A DNA stretch of 64,000 nucleotides from Paractinoplanes polyasparticus (GTDB taxonomy: Bacteria; Actinomycetota; Actinomycetes; Mycobacteriales; Micromonosporaceae), in contig NZ_JAHWFK010000056.1 of NCBI RefSeq assembly GCF_019710575.1, forward strand, positions 59,694 to 123,693, given 5' to 3'. Each line of letters starts with the position of its first letter. Position 1 is the first letter of the stretch. The notes under the pieces were generated by a model that was not told the origin of the DNA, made no database searches, and saw nothing but the letters and a program-made list of their open reading frames with translations. The position numbers and the translations under genes were made by a program. Of the stretch, positions 23,745 to 31,438 are shown piece by piece.

Positions 23745-24494
23745 ATCAGCACGAGAACCGCTCTGGTCGGTGGGGGCGGATCCGGGATCGGATTCGCGGC
23801 CGCCGAGTGCCTGGCGCGTGCCGGGCACGACGTCGTTCTGGCCGGCCGCCGCGCTGAGCCGCTCGGGAAGGCCGCTGCCGCGATCGCCGAGCGCACCGGG
23901 GCCGCGGTCACGACTGTTCGGGCCGATCTCGCCGCCGACTGCCCGCCGGCGGCCGTTTCCGCCGACGTTCTGGTGCTCAACGCGGGTGGGCCGCCGCCCG
24001 GGCGCATCCTGACCGTGGACGACGACGGCTGGCAGCGAGCGTTCGATCTGTTGCTGCGCGGGCCTTTACGGCTGGCCAGGGCGACGCTGCCCGCCATGGC
24101 TGCGCGAGGTTTCGGCCGGGTCGTCTTCGTGACGTCCACGGCCGTGCGGCAGCCGCAACCCGACCTCGCCGCGAGCACGGTTCTCCGGGCCGCGGTGACC
24201 AGTGCGGCGAAACTGCTCTCCCGCGAGTACGCGGACCGGGGCATCACGGTGAACTGCGTAGCTCCGGGTCCGACGGCCACCGGCCGGCGGCGCGACGTCC
24301 TCACCGCCCGAGCCGAGCGCGCCGGAATCCCGTACGAGGAAATCGACGCCGCCGACGTGAGCACGGTGCCGGCAGGGCGCGCGGGAAGACCGGAGGAGAT
24401 CGGCGAAGTGATCGCCTTTCTGGCCTCGGCCGCCGCAAGCTACGTCAACGGGACCGTGCTCACGGTCGACGGCGGCAGAACGGAGACACCCTGA
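23745..24494 (+). CDS. Short-chain dehydrogenase/reductase (SDR) with non-standard start and altered active site
   Basis: The Rossmann motif ALVGGGGSGIGFAAAECLAR must be translated, yet no ATG, GTG or TTG occurs in frame before it. The frame contains ATC at 23745 four bases after GAGGAGG (23734-23740) and ACG at 23751. The next ordinary start, GTG 23973, would delete the cofactor site. The chain is then about 249 residues and includes LVLNAGG and RAGRPEEIGEVIAFLASAAA, typical of the family. The catalytic S-x12-Y-x3-K reads Ser-x12-Ser-x3-Arg (VTSTAVRQ, then AASTVLR), as in an atypical actinobacterial BKR-like SDR branch. It overlaps the next gene as TGATG. Start position is uncertain. Confidence 0.8.
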   Translation: MSTRTALVGGGGSGIGFAAAECLARAGHDVVLAGRRAEPLGKAAAAIAERTGAAVTTVRADLAADCPPAAVSADVLVLNAGGPPPGRILTVDDDGWQRAFDLLLRGPLRLARATLPAMAARGFGRVVFVTSTAVRQPQPDLAASTVLRAAVTSAAKLLSREYADRGITVNCVAPGPTATGRRRDVLTARAERAGIPYEEIDAADVSTVPAGRAGRPEEIGEVIAFLASAAASYVNGTVLTVDGGRTETP

Positions 24495-24988
24495 TGTCCT
24501 TCGACATGGCGGCTTTCCTCGGCGCGATCTCCGACGTGGTGAAGCCCGGAACGGCCCGGCCGTTCGTGGTGCACGACCACGAACTCGAGACCCTGCCCGC
24601 GGCGCAGGTGCACAACCCGACCACGCTGCGGATCGCCGGGAAGCTGCCGACCAGCACGTTCGAGGTCTTCCGGCAGACCATCCCGCCCGGCCTCAGCTCG
24701 GACATGCAGCGGCACTACCACGAGACCGTGCACTTCGTGATCAGCGGCCACGGGCACACCGAGCTCGAGGACGAGTCCTCACCGTGGGAAGCGGGCGCCT
24801 TCGTGTACACGCCGCCGTGGACCTGGCATCGGCACTACAACGACTCCGCGGACGAGCCGGTCGAGTTCCTCACCATCGAGAATTCCCGGCTGCTCAGCCA
24901 CTTCGGGATCGCCCGCCGCCAGAGCATGGGCCTGGCCACCGTCGACGAGGCAAGGAAGGCGCATGACACACATCAGCATCTGGGGTGA
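24494..24988 (+). CDS. Cupin-domain protein (gentisate-dioxygenase-like fold)
   Basis: The 164-residue protein has a single cupin barrel: LSSDMQRHYHETVHFVISGH (motif 1 with three His), ELEDESSPWEAGAFVYTPPW, and WTWHRHYNDSADEPVEFL (motif 2 with two His). These could bind iron. It is shorter than full gentisate dioxygenases (about 340-370 residues, two cupins), so ring cleavage by itself is unlikely. It begins at the ATG overlapping the SDR stop and overlaps the hydrolase gene by 26 bp, placing it firmly in the operon. The function is likely accessory or on a pathway intermediate. Confidence 0.82.
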   Translation: MSFDMAAFLGAISDVVKPGTARPFVVHDHELETLPAAQVHNPTTLRIAGKLPTSTFEVFRQTIPPGLSSDMQRHYHETVHFVISGHGHTELEDESSPWEAGAFVYTPPWTWHRHYNDSADEPVEFLTIENSRLLSHFGIARRQSMGLATVDEARKAHDTHQHLG

Positions 24989-25832
24989 GCTGGCGACGCT
25001 GGACCACGCGCTGCGCCACGTCGACGTGGGCGGGGTGCGCACCCGGGTCCTGCAGGCGGGCAGCGGGCCCGACCTGATCCTGCTGCACGGCACGGGCGGA
25101 CACCTCGAGGCGTACGCGCGGGATCTGGCCGGCCTGGCCGAGGACTTCCGCGTCACCGCGTACGACATGCTGGGGCACGGCTGGTCGGACACGCCGGATC
25201 GCCCGTACACCATCGACGTTCTCTCGGATCACCTGATCGGCCTGATGGACGCGCTCGGCATCGAGCGCGCGCACCTCAGCGGCGAATCGCTCGGCGGCTG
25301 GGTGGTGGCGTGGACGGCCGCCTTCCACCAGCAGCGGGTCGACCGGCTGGTGCTGAACACGCCGGGCAACATCGCCAACAAGCCCGAGGTGATGGCCCGG
25401 ATGCGTGACAGCACGATGGCCGCGGTGCGCGATCCCAGCGACGAGACCGTGCGGCGGCGGGTCGAGTTCCTGTTCCACCACAAGGAAATGGTGACCGACG
25501 AGCTGGTCGACCTGCGGCGCGCCGTCTACAGCCGGCCCGGCTTCGTCCAGGCCATCACCAACACGCTGGTGTTGCAGGATCCGGTGGTGCGTAAGGCGTA
25601 CGCCTGGGAACCGGGCTGGGTCGGCAAGGTGACCGCGCCGACGCTGTTGCTGTGGACCGAGCACGACCCGACCGGCGGGCTCGACGAGGCCGAGATGTTG
25701 CTGCAGTGGTTGCCCGACGCGCGGCTGCACGTCATCGCCGACGCCGGGCACTGGCCCCAGTGGGAGAAGGTCGACGAATACCTGCGCACACACCGGGATT
25801 TCCTGCTCGGTCCGGCTGGGAGCGCGGCATGA
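24963..25832 (+). CDS. Alpha/beta hydrolase, meta-cleavage-product hydrolase type (MhpC/BphD-like)
   Basis: The 289-residue protein has the oxyanion segment LLHGTGGHLEAY, the nucleophile Ser109 in SGESLGGWV, an acid in TEHDPTGG and the catalytic His in DAGHWPQWEK near residue 260. This is the layout of enzymes that hydrolyse the C-C bond of 2-hydroxy-6-oxo-dienoates produced by extradiol dioxygenases. The product would be a 2-hydroxypenta-2,4-dienoate and an acid. The next gene encodes an extradiol dioxygenase and overlaps by 4 bp, which supports this role over a general esterase. The ATG at 24963 overlaps the upstream cupin gene. Confidence 0.85.
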   Translation: MTHISIWGELATLDHALRHVDVGGVRTRVLQAGSGPDLILLHGTGGHLEAYARDLAGLAEDFRVTAYDMLGHGWSDTPDRPYTIDVLSDHLIGLMDALGIERAHLSGESLGGWVVAWTAAFHQQRVDRLVLNTPGNIANKPEVMARMRDSTMAAVRDPSDETVRRRVEFLFHHKEMVTDELVDLRRAVYSRPGFVQAITNTLVLQDPVVRKAYAWEPGWVGKVTAPTLLLWTEHDPTGGLDEAEMLLQWLPDARLHVIADAGHWPQWEKVDEYLRTHRDFLLGPAGSAA

Positions 25833-26752
25833 GCGAGATCGTCGGCTTCGTGGGGATGTCGCACTCGCCGTTCGCCACGCTGCTGCCCTTCGAGGGCGGT
25901 CCCGGCGGCCAGTTTCTGTCCGACGCCGGGCGCGTGGCCGCGGCGGTGGCCACTCTGGCGCCGGACGCGGTGGTCGTGATCGGGCCGGACCACTTCCACG
26001 CCAACTTCTACGACCAGATGCCGCCGTTCGTGCTGGGTGTCGAGATGGCCACGGGGTTCGGCGACTTCGGCAGCTTCGAGGGGGAGCTGCCGGTCGCCGC
26101 CCCGCTGGCCTGGGCGGTGCGGGACGGGCTCGACGAGGCGGGGTTCGACGTCTCCCTGTCGTACGCGCTGACCGTCGACCACGGCGTGGTGCAGAGCTAC
26201 GGGATGACGACCGGCTTCTCGGTCCCGCTCGTGCCGCTGGTGCTCAACACGGCCGCGCCGCCGCTGCCCTCGCTGGCCCGCTGCGTGGCCCTGGGCAAGG
26301 CTTTGGGCGACGCGATCCGGCGATCGTCCTTCGCGGGCCGGGTGCTGATCGTCGCCAGCGGCGGGCTGTCGCACTGGCTGCCCTCGAACGACCCGCGGGA
26401 TCCGTCGGTCGCCGGCGAGAAGCGTGAGTCGCTCATCAACGGCCGCAAGGACGCGCGCGCCTTCGCCGCAGTGCGGGAACCACGCGTACGGGCCATGGCC
26501 GGCAACCCCGACGCGCCGGTCAACGCCGCCTGGGACCAGTGGTTCCTGCGCCAGTTGTACTCCCGGGATCTCGACCCGATCGTCGCGCTCGGCCACGACA
26601 AGCTGGAGGACGAGGCGGGCAGCGGCGGGCACGAGGTCCGTACCTGGCTGGTCGGTCACGCGGCGGCCGGGCTGCCGCTGGTGTGGGACAGCTACGAGCC
26701 CGTCCCCGAATGGATAACCGGCATGGGCATCGGCACGACGTTCGCCGTGTAG
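25829..26752 (+). CDS. mhpB: Class III (LigB-type) extradiol ring-cleavage dioxygenase, MhpB-like
   Basis: The 307-residue protein matches 2,3-dihydroxyphenylpropionate 1,2-dioxygenase in size and layout. His residues expected to bind Fe(II) or act as base appear in FVGMSHSPFATLLP (His12), VVIGPDHFHANFYD, LTVDHGVVQSYGM and ASGGLSHWLPSND. The reaction is oxygen-dependent meta cleavage of a catecholic ring. The exact substrate side chain cannot be told. The ATG at 25829 overlaps the hydrolase stop (ATGA), so ring opening and hydrolysis are translated together. It is the last gene of the operon controlled from operator site 2. Confidence 0.87.
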   Translation: MSEIVGFVGMSHSPFATLLPFEGGPGGQFLSDAGRVAAAVATLAPDAVVVIGPDHFHANFYDQMPPFVLGVEMATGFGDFGSFEGELPVAAPLAWAVRDGLDEAGFDVSLSYALTVDHGVVQSYGMTTGFSVPLVPLVLNTAAPPLPSLARCVALGKALGDAIRRSSFAGRVLIVASGGLSHWLPSNDPRDPSVAGEKRESLINGRKDARAFAAVREPRVRAMAGNPDAPVNAAWDQWFLRQLYSRDLDPIVALGHDKLEDEAGSGGHEVRTWLVGHAAAGLPLVWDSYEPVPEWITGMGIGTTFAV

Positions 26753-26791
26753 CCCTTGTGGTGACGCCCCGGCGGGAGGACTCTGTGGACG

Positions 26792-27307
26792 GTGTGGACG
26801 ACAGAGAAATGGCGCGCGGTCCTGCTCGACTTCCTCGAGAGGGCGGGCTGGTCGGCCGGTGAGATCTTCTTCGCGACGCTGCTCGCCGGGGGCACGGCCG
26901 TCTCGGTGGCCACCCTTCCCTGGGCGTACGCCCTGACGCTGGCCTTCAGCGCGGCGGTCTCCTCGGTCATTCTCACGGCGCTGCAATACCTGGCCAAGAG
27001 GACGGACCTGGCTTTCTGGCCCGACCTGATCGTCCGCCTGGGCAAGACGTTCCTGGGTTCACTGGCCGCCTCGGTCGCGGCCGCCACCGTCTTCGACATC
27101 ACCGCGTTCGACTGGGGCACAGCCCTCAACGTCGCCACCGTGACGACGCTCGCCGCGCTCGGCAAGGGCCTGCTGGCCCGCCAGCAACCGGCCCCGCCGG
27201 CGGCCGCCCCGCCCGCACCCACCGCCGACGCCCCGGCCGCACCCGAGCCACGCCTGACCCCGTCCACGCTGCGCACCGACAAATACGTCGCCGCCGTGAC
27301 CCAATGA
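26792..27307 (+). CDS. Holin-like small membrane protein
   Basis: The 171-residue protein starts at GTG 26792 (MWTTEKWRAVLLDFLERAGW). It has an amphipathic N-terminus, hydrophobic segments (FATLLAGGTAVSVATL, YALTLAFSAAVSSVILTAL, and FLGSLAASVAAATVFD) and a Pro/Ala-rich tail (APPAAAPPAPTADAPAAPEP). This plan resembles putative holins of actinobacterial phages and prophages. No other phage gene is nearby, so a phage role is doubtful and it may be a domesticated membrane protein. GGGAGGA lies 11 nt before the start, a loose spacing. It is convergent with the lipoprotein gene, 7 bp apart. Confidence 0.65.
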   Translation: MWTTEKWRAVLLDFLERAGWSAGEIFFATLLAGGTAVSVATLPWAYALTLAFSAAVSSVILTALQYLAKRTDLAFWPDLIVRLGKTFLGSLAASVAAATVFDITAFDWGTALNVATVTTLAALGKGLLARQQPAPPAAAPPAPTADAPAAPEPRLTPSTLRTDKYVAAVTQ

Positions 27308-27314
27308 CCGGGCT

Positions 27315-28118
27315 TCAGTTGATGGTCAGACGGGCGCCCTGCAGGGTCACGTACCAGTCCGAGTCGGTGAAATCCGGCCCGGTCTCCGGCCCGATGTAGG
27401 CGTCGATGTGGCGGTTGCCGCCCAGCCCCGGCGTGAACTCGTCGGTGATCAGCCAGGACGCCCGGCGCAGCGCCCCACAGGTAGCCGAGGGCAGCGCCGA
27501 GCCGTCGTCCTGGCGCCCGCAGGCGCTGATGGTGAAGCGGGTGCCGTGCGGCAGCACACCCGGGTCGGCCGCCGCCGACACGAACGGGACGAGCGCCCGC
27601 CCATCCGCGCTGCGCGGCTGCGAGTCGATCCAGAACCCCACGTCGTACGACCAGTTCAGATACCGCCCGGCGGCCGTCCGCCCGGTCCCCTCGTCCCGGA
27701 CCGCCCGCACGAAATCCGCCGGATAGCGGCCCAGGTCGTCGTCGCCGTTCGAGCAGTCCAGCTGCAGACAGCCGGACACCTGCTCCGGCTCGCCGTCGTG
27801 GAACTCCTCCACCGCCGTGTAATAGACGGTGACCTCCCAGCCGTCGCTGACCCGCCCGGAACTCGGGCTGGACGTCGCCGGGACGGGCCTGGTGCTCGCC
27901 GCGGGCGTCGGCGACAGCCCGAAATCCGGCCAGTCCATCGGCGGGATCCACGGCCGCCACGACTGCGATGCCGAGGGGCTCACCGTGACACCCGCACTTG
28001 CAACAGCGTCCGCCGAAGGCGCCGACCCGCTTCGAGCCCCCGGATCCGTGCCGCAGCCGGGCACCACCGCGCAGCTCAAGCCGGCCACCCCCGCCACCAC
28101 ACTGCGACACAGGCGCAT
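27315..28118 (-). CDS. Lipoprotein with double-psi barrel (3D-type) C-terminal domain
   Basis: The signal peptide MRLCRSVVAGVAGLSCAVV is followed by the lipobox VPGC at about residue 22. A Ser/Pro/Ala linker of about 65 residues follows. The globular part contains DGWEVTVYYTAVEEF, LPHGTRFTISACG and GLGGNRHIDAYIGPETG. The last resembles the DxD-bearing barrel (3D domain, as in MltA/RlpA-type wall enzymes), with acidic residues Asp in HIDAY and Asp in FTDSDWY. Two Cys pairs (SGCLQLDC, ACG with TCG) suggest an extracytoplasmic fold. It could act on peptidoglycan, but no catalytic proof is visible. Confidence 0.75.
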   Translation of the reverse strand: MRLCRSVVAGVAGLSCAVVPGCGTDPGARSGSAPSADAVASAGVTVSPSASQSWRPWIPPMDWPDFGLSPTPAASTRPVPATSSPSSGRVSDGWEVTVYYTAVEEFHDGEPEQVSGCLQLDCSNGDDDLGRYPADFVRAVRDEGTGRTAAGRYLNWSYDVGFWIDSQPRSADGRALVPFVSAAADPGVLPHGTRFTISACGRQDDGSALPSATCGALRRASWLITDEFTPGLGGNRHIDAYIGPETGPDFTDSDWYVTLQGARLTIN

Positions 28119-28230
28119 TCAACGAGCATGCCAGCCGCAGCCCCGCCCCAGCCGCGAAACAGACCTCAACGGGGAGCCGGCCTCGATGAATGGCAAGCCA
28201 TGGTGGTACTGGACTCGCGGTTTCGCCTGA

Positions 28231-28851
28231 TCACCGCGTCAGCTCGTGAACCTGTGGCGCTGGAAGGCCGTCCGCTACGGGCTTCCTCGACGGGCGGAAA
28301 CGGCGGATCAGCTCGCCCAGCAGGGTGACTGCCATCGCTATGCCGAGGCCGGCCAGCAGGCCCATCGCCGGGTTGGACTCGAAGGCGGCGCCGCCCAGAT
28401 ATCCGACGAATCCCGAGTACGTGGCCCACAGCGCGGCGGCGACGGACGTGAACCCCGAGAAGCGGGCCAACGGGTAGCCGGTGGCGCCGGCTGCCGTCAC
28501 CACCGCGGTGCGGCCGCCGGGAACGAAGCGGCCCGCGACGATGAGCGCACCACCGCGGCGGTGCAAGTGCGGGGCTATCCGGTCGGCGGCCCGGGCCAGC
28601 CGGCCGTGCGAGCGACGCCGGCGCAGCCACCGGCTGAGGCCGTAGCCCAGATGGTCGCCGGCGAACGCCCCCACCGCGGCCAGCACGATGACCAGCGGGA
28701 GTGCGGGAACGCCCGACACAGCGAAGACCCCGGCCGCGATGACGACGGTCTCCGACGGCACGATCGGCAGGACCGCGTCGAGCAGGGCGAGCACGAAGAT
28801 GACGGCGTAGATCGCGGGAGCGGCCATCCAGCCCTCAATCAGCTCCAGCAT
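28231..28851 (-). CDS. DedA-family membrane protein (copy 1)
   Basis: The 206-residue protein starts at ATG 28849-28851 (MLELIEGWMAAPAIYAVIFV). It has the DedA signature: an acidic motif in VLPIVPSETVVIAAGVFAV, FAGDHLGYGLSRWLRRR, then GRFVPGGRTAVVTAAGATGY, in which the Arg and Gly are the conserved F-x-R-F-x-P-x-x-R region. DedA proteins are undecaprenyl-phosphate or phospholipid flippase-like transporters. It is the last of four genes in an operon and overlaps the upstream DUF998 gene by 13 bp. Confidence 0.88.
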   Translation of the reverse strand: MLELIEGWMAAPAIYAVIFVLALLDAVLPIVPSETVVIAAGVFAVSGVPALPLVIVLAAVGAFAGDHLGYGLSRWLRRRRSHGRLARAADRIAPHLHRRGGALIVAGRFVPGGRTAVVTAAGATGYPLARFSGFTSVAAALWATYSGFVGYLGGAAFESNPAMGLLAGLGIAMAVTLLGELIRRFRPSRKPVADGLPAPQVHELTR

Positions 28852-29591
28852 TCCCGCTCCACCCCTTCGACCGCCCAGGCGCACAGGCCGACCACGACGA
28901 GCACGAGCGCCAGCAGGATGCGTTCGGCGAGCCCCGCGTACGGAAAGAGTTCGGCCCCGAACATGACGGCCGGCCCGTGGGCCGCGCCGAACGCCACGCA
29001 GGCGGCCAGCGCCGACAGCCCCGCCACACGCAGCCACCGGACGCGCCCCGCCTCCGCCCGCCCGTCTGCGTGAACCGGACCGGCCCGGCCCGCCTCCGCC
29101 CGACGACCGGCCGCCTCCACCACCAGTAGAGCGATCAGGGGCGGCAACGCTGCCAGCAGAGCCGCGGCGACCCGATGCACCACCGCGGCCACTCCGGGCT
29201 CCGTGCCCGGCAGGTTGGTCGGAAAGAACGCCACCGCCACCAGCGACGCGCACCAGACCCCGAGCAGCCAGCTGACCGCCCGAGCCCGGGGCAGCGCACG
29301 CCGCACCCCGGCGAGCAGCCACATCTCGCTGACTGCCAGGCCGCACGCCGCCACCATCAGCAACAGGGCGCCCGGCACGGTCCGCACCGCGTCGCTCAGC
29401 ATCTCGTTCAGGGGGTCCGCGTTCCCGACAACCAGCAGCCCCACCCCGGCGACCGTGGACACCCCCAGGCTCACCCGCGAGTTCCGGAACCAGCGGTCAC
29501 CCCGGCGAGCACGGGCCGGCTCAGCGTCGAGGGACCCGACAGGGGACGCGCCATTGCCCGGTGGGCGCTCGTGGGTCGTTGTGGCTGTCAC
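28839..29591 (-). CDS. DUF998-type multi-pass membrane protein
   Basis: The 250-residue protein has about six hydrophobic segments (VSTVAGVGLLVVGNADPLNE, GALLLMVAACGLAVSEMWLL, WLLGVWCASLVAVAFFPTN, VAALLAALPPLIALLVVEAA and two near the C-terminus). The pattern NADPLNE and FPTNLPG matches DUF998 proteins, of unknown function. Termini are basic and Arg-rich. It overlaps the upstream glycosyltransferase by 4 bp and the downstream DedA gene by 13 bp, so it is translated in the middle of the operon. A role in handling the glycosylated lipid is possible but is only inference. Confidence 0.8.
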   Translation of the reverse strand: MTATTTHERPPGNGASPVGSLDAEPARARRGDRWFRNSRVSLGVSTVAGVGLLVVGNADPLNEMLSDAVRTVPGALLLMVAACGLAVSEMWLLAGVRRALPRARAVSWLLGVWCASLVAVAFFPTNLPGTEPGVAAVVHRVAAALLAALPPLIALLVVEAAGRRAEAGRAGPVHADGRAEAGRVRWLRVAGLSALAACVAFGAAHGPAVMFGAELFPYAGLAERILLALVLVVVGLCAWAVEGVERECWS

Positions 29592-30778
29592 GCTGCTGCC
29601 TCGACCGGGCGGGCGGGCGCCTTCCGGATCGCGTACAGCTGCTCGAAAGCCGCCACCGTCCGCGTCTCGTCGTGCTGCTCGGCGACGGCACGGGCCTTGC
29701 GGCCCATCCCCTGCGCGAGCTGCGGGTCGCAGAGCAGGGCGAGCAGGCGGCCGGCCAGGGCGTCGCTGTCGCCGGGCGGGAACAAATAGCCGGTCACGTC
29801 GTTCTCGACCAGGTGGGGCAGGGCCGCCGCGTCCGCCGCGACCACCGGGCGGGCGCTGGCCATCGCCTCGAGCGTGACCAGACTCTGCAGCTCGGCGGTG
29901 CCCGCGTTGACGAAGACGGTCGTGGCGGCGTACGCCGAAGGAAGGTCGGAATCGGCCACGTAACCGGTGAACGTGACGTGCTCGCCGACGCCCAGGCCCG
30001 CGGCCAGAGCGCTCAGCCCTCGCCGCTCGGCGCCCGCGCCCACCAGAACCAACTGGGCGTCGATGCTGCGGCGCACCGCGGCGAAGGCCCGGATCACGAC
30101 GTCCAGGTTCTTCTCGGCGTCGAGCCTTCCCACGTACGTGATGGCCGGCTTGTCCGGCACGCCGTAGCGCAGCCGGAACTCCCCGGCCGTGGCCTGCTCG
30201 CGGAACCGGCTGAGGTCGACGCCGTTCGAGATCGGCAGCACCGGGCCCGGCACCCCGGCCACCGTGGCCAGCGCCGCCGCGTACGGCGTGGGCGCCGTGA
30301 CGATGTCGGCCCGGCCCAGCACCCGTGCAGCGTCACGCCAGGCCCACCCGTGCACGCCCTGCCGGCCCGCGTCGCCGATCGGCAGGTAGTGCACGAGGTT
30401 CTCGGGCATGAAGTGGTTGGTCGCCACGACGAGCAGCCCGCGCTCGTTGGCGGCCTCGATCAGCGCCCGGCACAACGGGAAGTGGCTCTGCACGTGCAGC
30501 ACATCCGGCTGCACCTCGTCGAGGATCCGCCGGGCCTCGGCCCTGAGCCCCAGCGGCGGGCAGAACCGGAAACCGGGGTGGCCCGGGATCGACAGCGACC
30601 GCACCCGGTGCTCGACGACGCCGTCGCGGGTCATGCCGGTGTGGCTGCGGCGGGTGGTCGACGGGACGGCGACGTGCACCTCGTGCCGGGCGGTCAGCGC
30701 CACGGCCAGGCGCTCGGCAAAGGCCGCGGCTCCGTTGACGTGGGGCGAGTAGGTGTCGGCTCCGATGAGGATGCGCAT
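29588..30778 (-). CDS. GT4-family glycosyltransferase (GT-B fold, mannosyltransferase-like)
   Basis: The 396-residue protein begins MRILIGADTYSPHVNGAAAF, typical of retaining GT4 enzymes. The acceptor domain includes ATNHFMPENLVHYLPIGD. The donor domain carries ITYVGRLDAEKNLDVVIRAF and the E-x7-E motif in AELQSLVTLEAM. Similar actinobacterial enzymes transfer mannose or glucose to a lipid or polyprenyl acceptor. The ATG at 30776-30778 is the family start; the long upstream frame is only antisense overlap. DedA genes on both sides suggest that its lipid product is moved across the membrane. Confidence 0.88.
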   Translation of the reverse strand: MRILIGADTYSPHVNGAAAFAERLAVALTARHEVHVAVPSTTRRSHTGMTRDGVVEHRVRSLSIPGHPGFRFCPPLGLRAEARRILDEVQPDVLHVQSHFPLCRALIEAANERGLLVVATNHFMPENLVHYLPIGDAGRQGVHGWAWRDAARVLGRADIVTAPTPYAAALATVAGVPGPVLPISNGVDLSRFREQATAGEFRLRYGVPDKPAITYVGRLDAEKNLDVVIRAFAAVRRSIDAQLVLVGAGAERRGLSALAAGLGVGEHVTFTGYVADSDLPSAYAATTVFVNAGTAELQSLVTLEAMASARPVVAADAAALPHLVENDVTGYLFPPGDSDALAGRLLALLCDPQLAQGMGRKARAVAEQHDETRTVAAFEQLYAIRKAPARPVEAAA

Positions 30779-31323
30779 GCGATTTTTCCTTTGCTCCAGC
30801 GACGAATGGCGAGATGGACGAGCGCGACCGGCACAGCGACGACCGCGGTGAGCAGGAAGATGCCGCCGGGCCGCTCGAGCAGGCCGGTGAGCCGGCTGCC
30901 GAGCAGCGCGCCCAGGCCGATCAGGACCAGACCGCGTACGGCGGCAGTGGCCCCCACCCAGGCGGCGAACCGGCGGTACGGGATCCGGGCCATCCCGGCC
31001 GAGACGAAGGCGGGCAGGGCCACGACGTCGACGAGCTTGGCCGTGATGACCAGCCGTGGCAGTGGCATCGCGGCCAGCCGGTCGACCCGCAGCTTGCGCA
31101 GCAGGCGCGCCGCCCACGGCCGCCGGGCCCAGCGGCCGAGCAGGTAGAGCAGGCTGTCGCCCACCACCTCGGCCAGCACGACGATGACCCAGATCGGCCA
31201 GAACGCGGCCAGCCCGGCGCCGACGAGCGTGCCCGCGGCGATGGTCGCGCCCGGCCCCTCGATGAGCACGAGCGGGCCGAGCACCAGGTACGGGTGCTCC
31301 AGCACGGCCTGTGTCAGATCCAT
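30694..31323 (-). CDS. DedA-family membrane protein (copy 2)
   Basis: The protein starts MDLTQAVLEHPYLVLGPLVL and has IEGPGATIAAGTLVGAGLA (the first re-entrant acidic motif). VVLAEVVGDSLLYLLGRWAR and LPRLVITAKLVDVVALPAFV follow, with the conserved K of the DedA pattern. It has about five transmembrane segments and a polar tail. The tail overlaps the first 85 bp of the downstream glycosyltransferase gene, an unusually long same-strand overlap; the C-terminal 27 residues (ASSSEPTPTRPTS and on) show no family match. It is the first gene of the four-gene operon, and its start is 115 bp from the divergent histidine kinase. Confidence 0.82.
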   Translation of the reverse strand: MDLTQAVLEHPYLVLGPLVLIEGPGATIAAGTLVGAGLAAFWPIWVIVVLAEVVGDSLLYLLGRWARRPWAARLLRKLRVDRLAAMPLPRLVITAKLVDVVALPAFVSAGMARIPYRRFAAWVGATAAVRGLVLIGLGALLGSRLTGLLERPGGIFLLTAVVAVPVALVHLAIRRWSKGKIACASSSEPTPTRPTSTEPRPLPSAWPWR

Positions 31324-31438
31324 GCCGAGAAGACTCGGGGAAAGGTTCCGAACGGGGCGTCCGTCCGCGGGGCCCTTCCGCGTAGCTCCGTGGTAGGGGG
31401 TCCGGTGGCTCGCGAGCGGGACGCCGGCGCCGGATCCG

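Noticed and set aside
26792..27307. Prophage remnant suggested by the holin-like protein.
   Set aside because: No endolysin, capsid, tail, integrase or attachment repeat was seen on either side.
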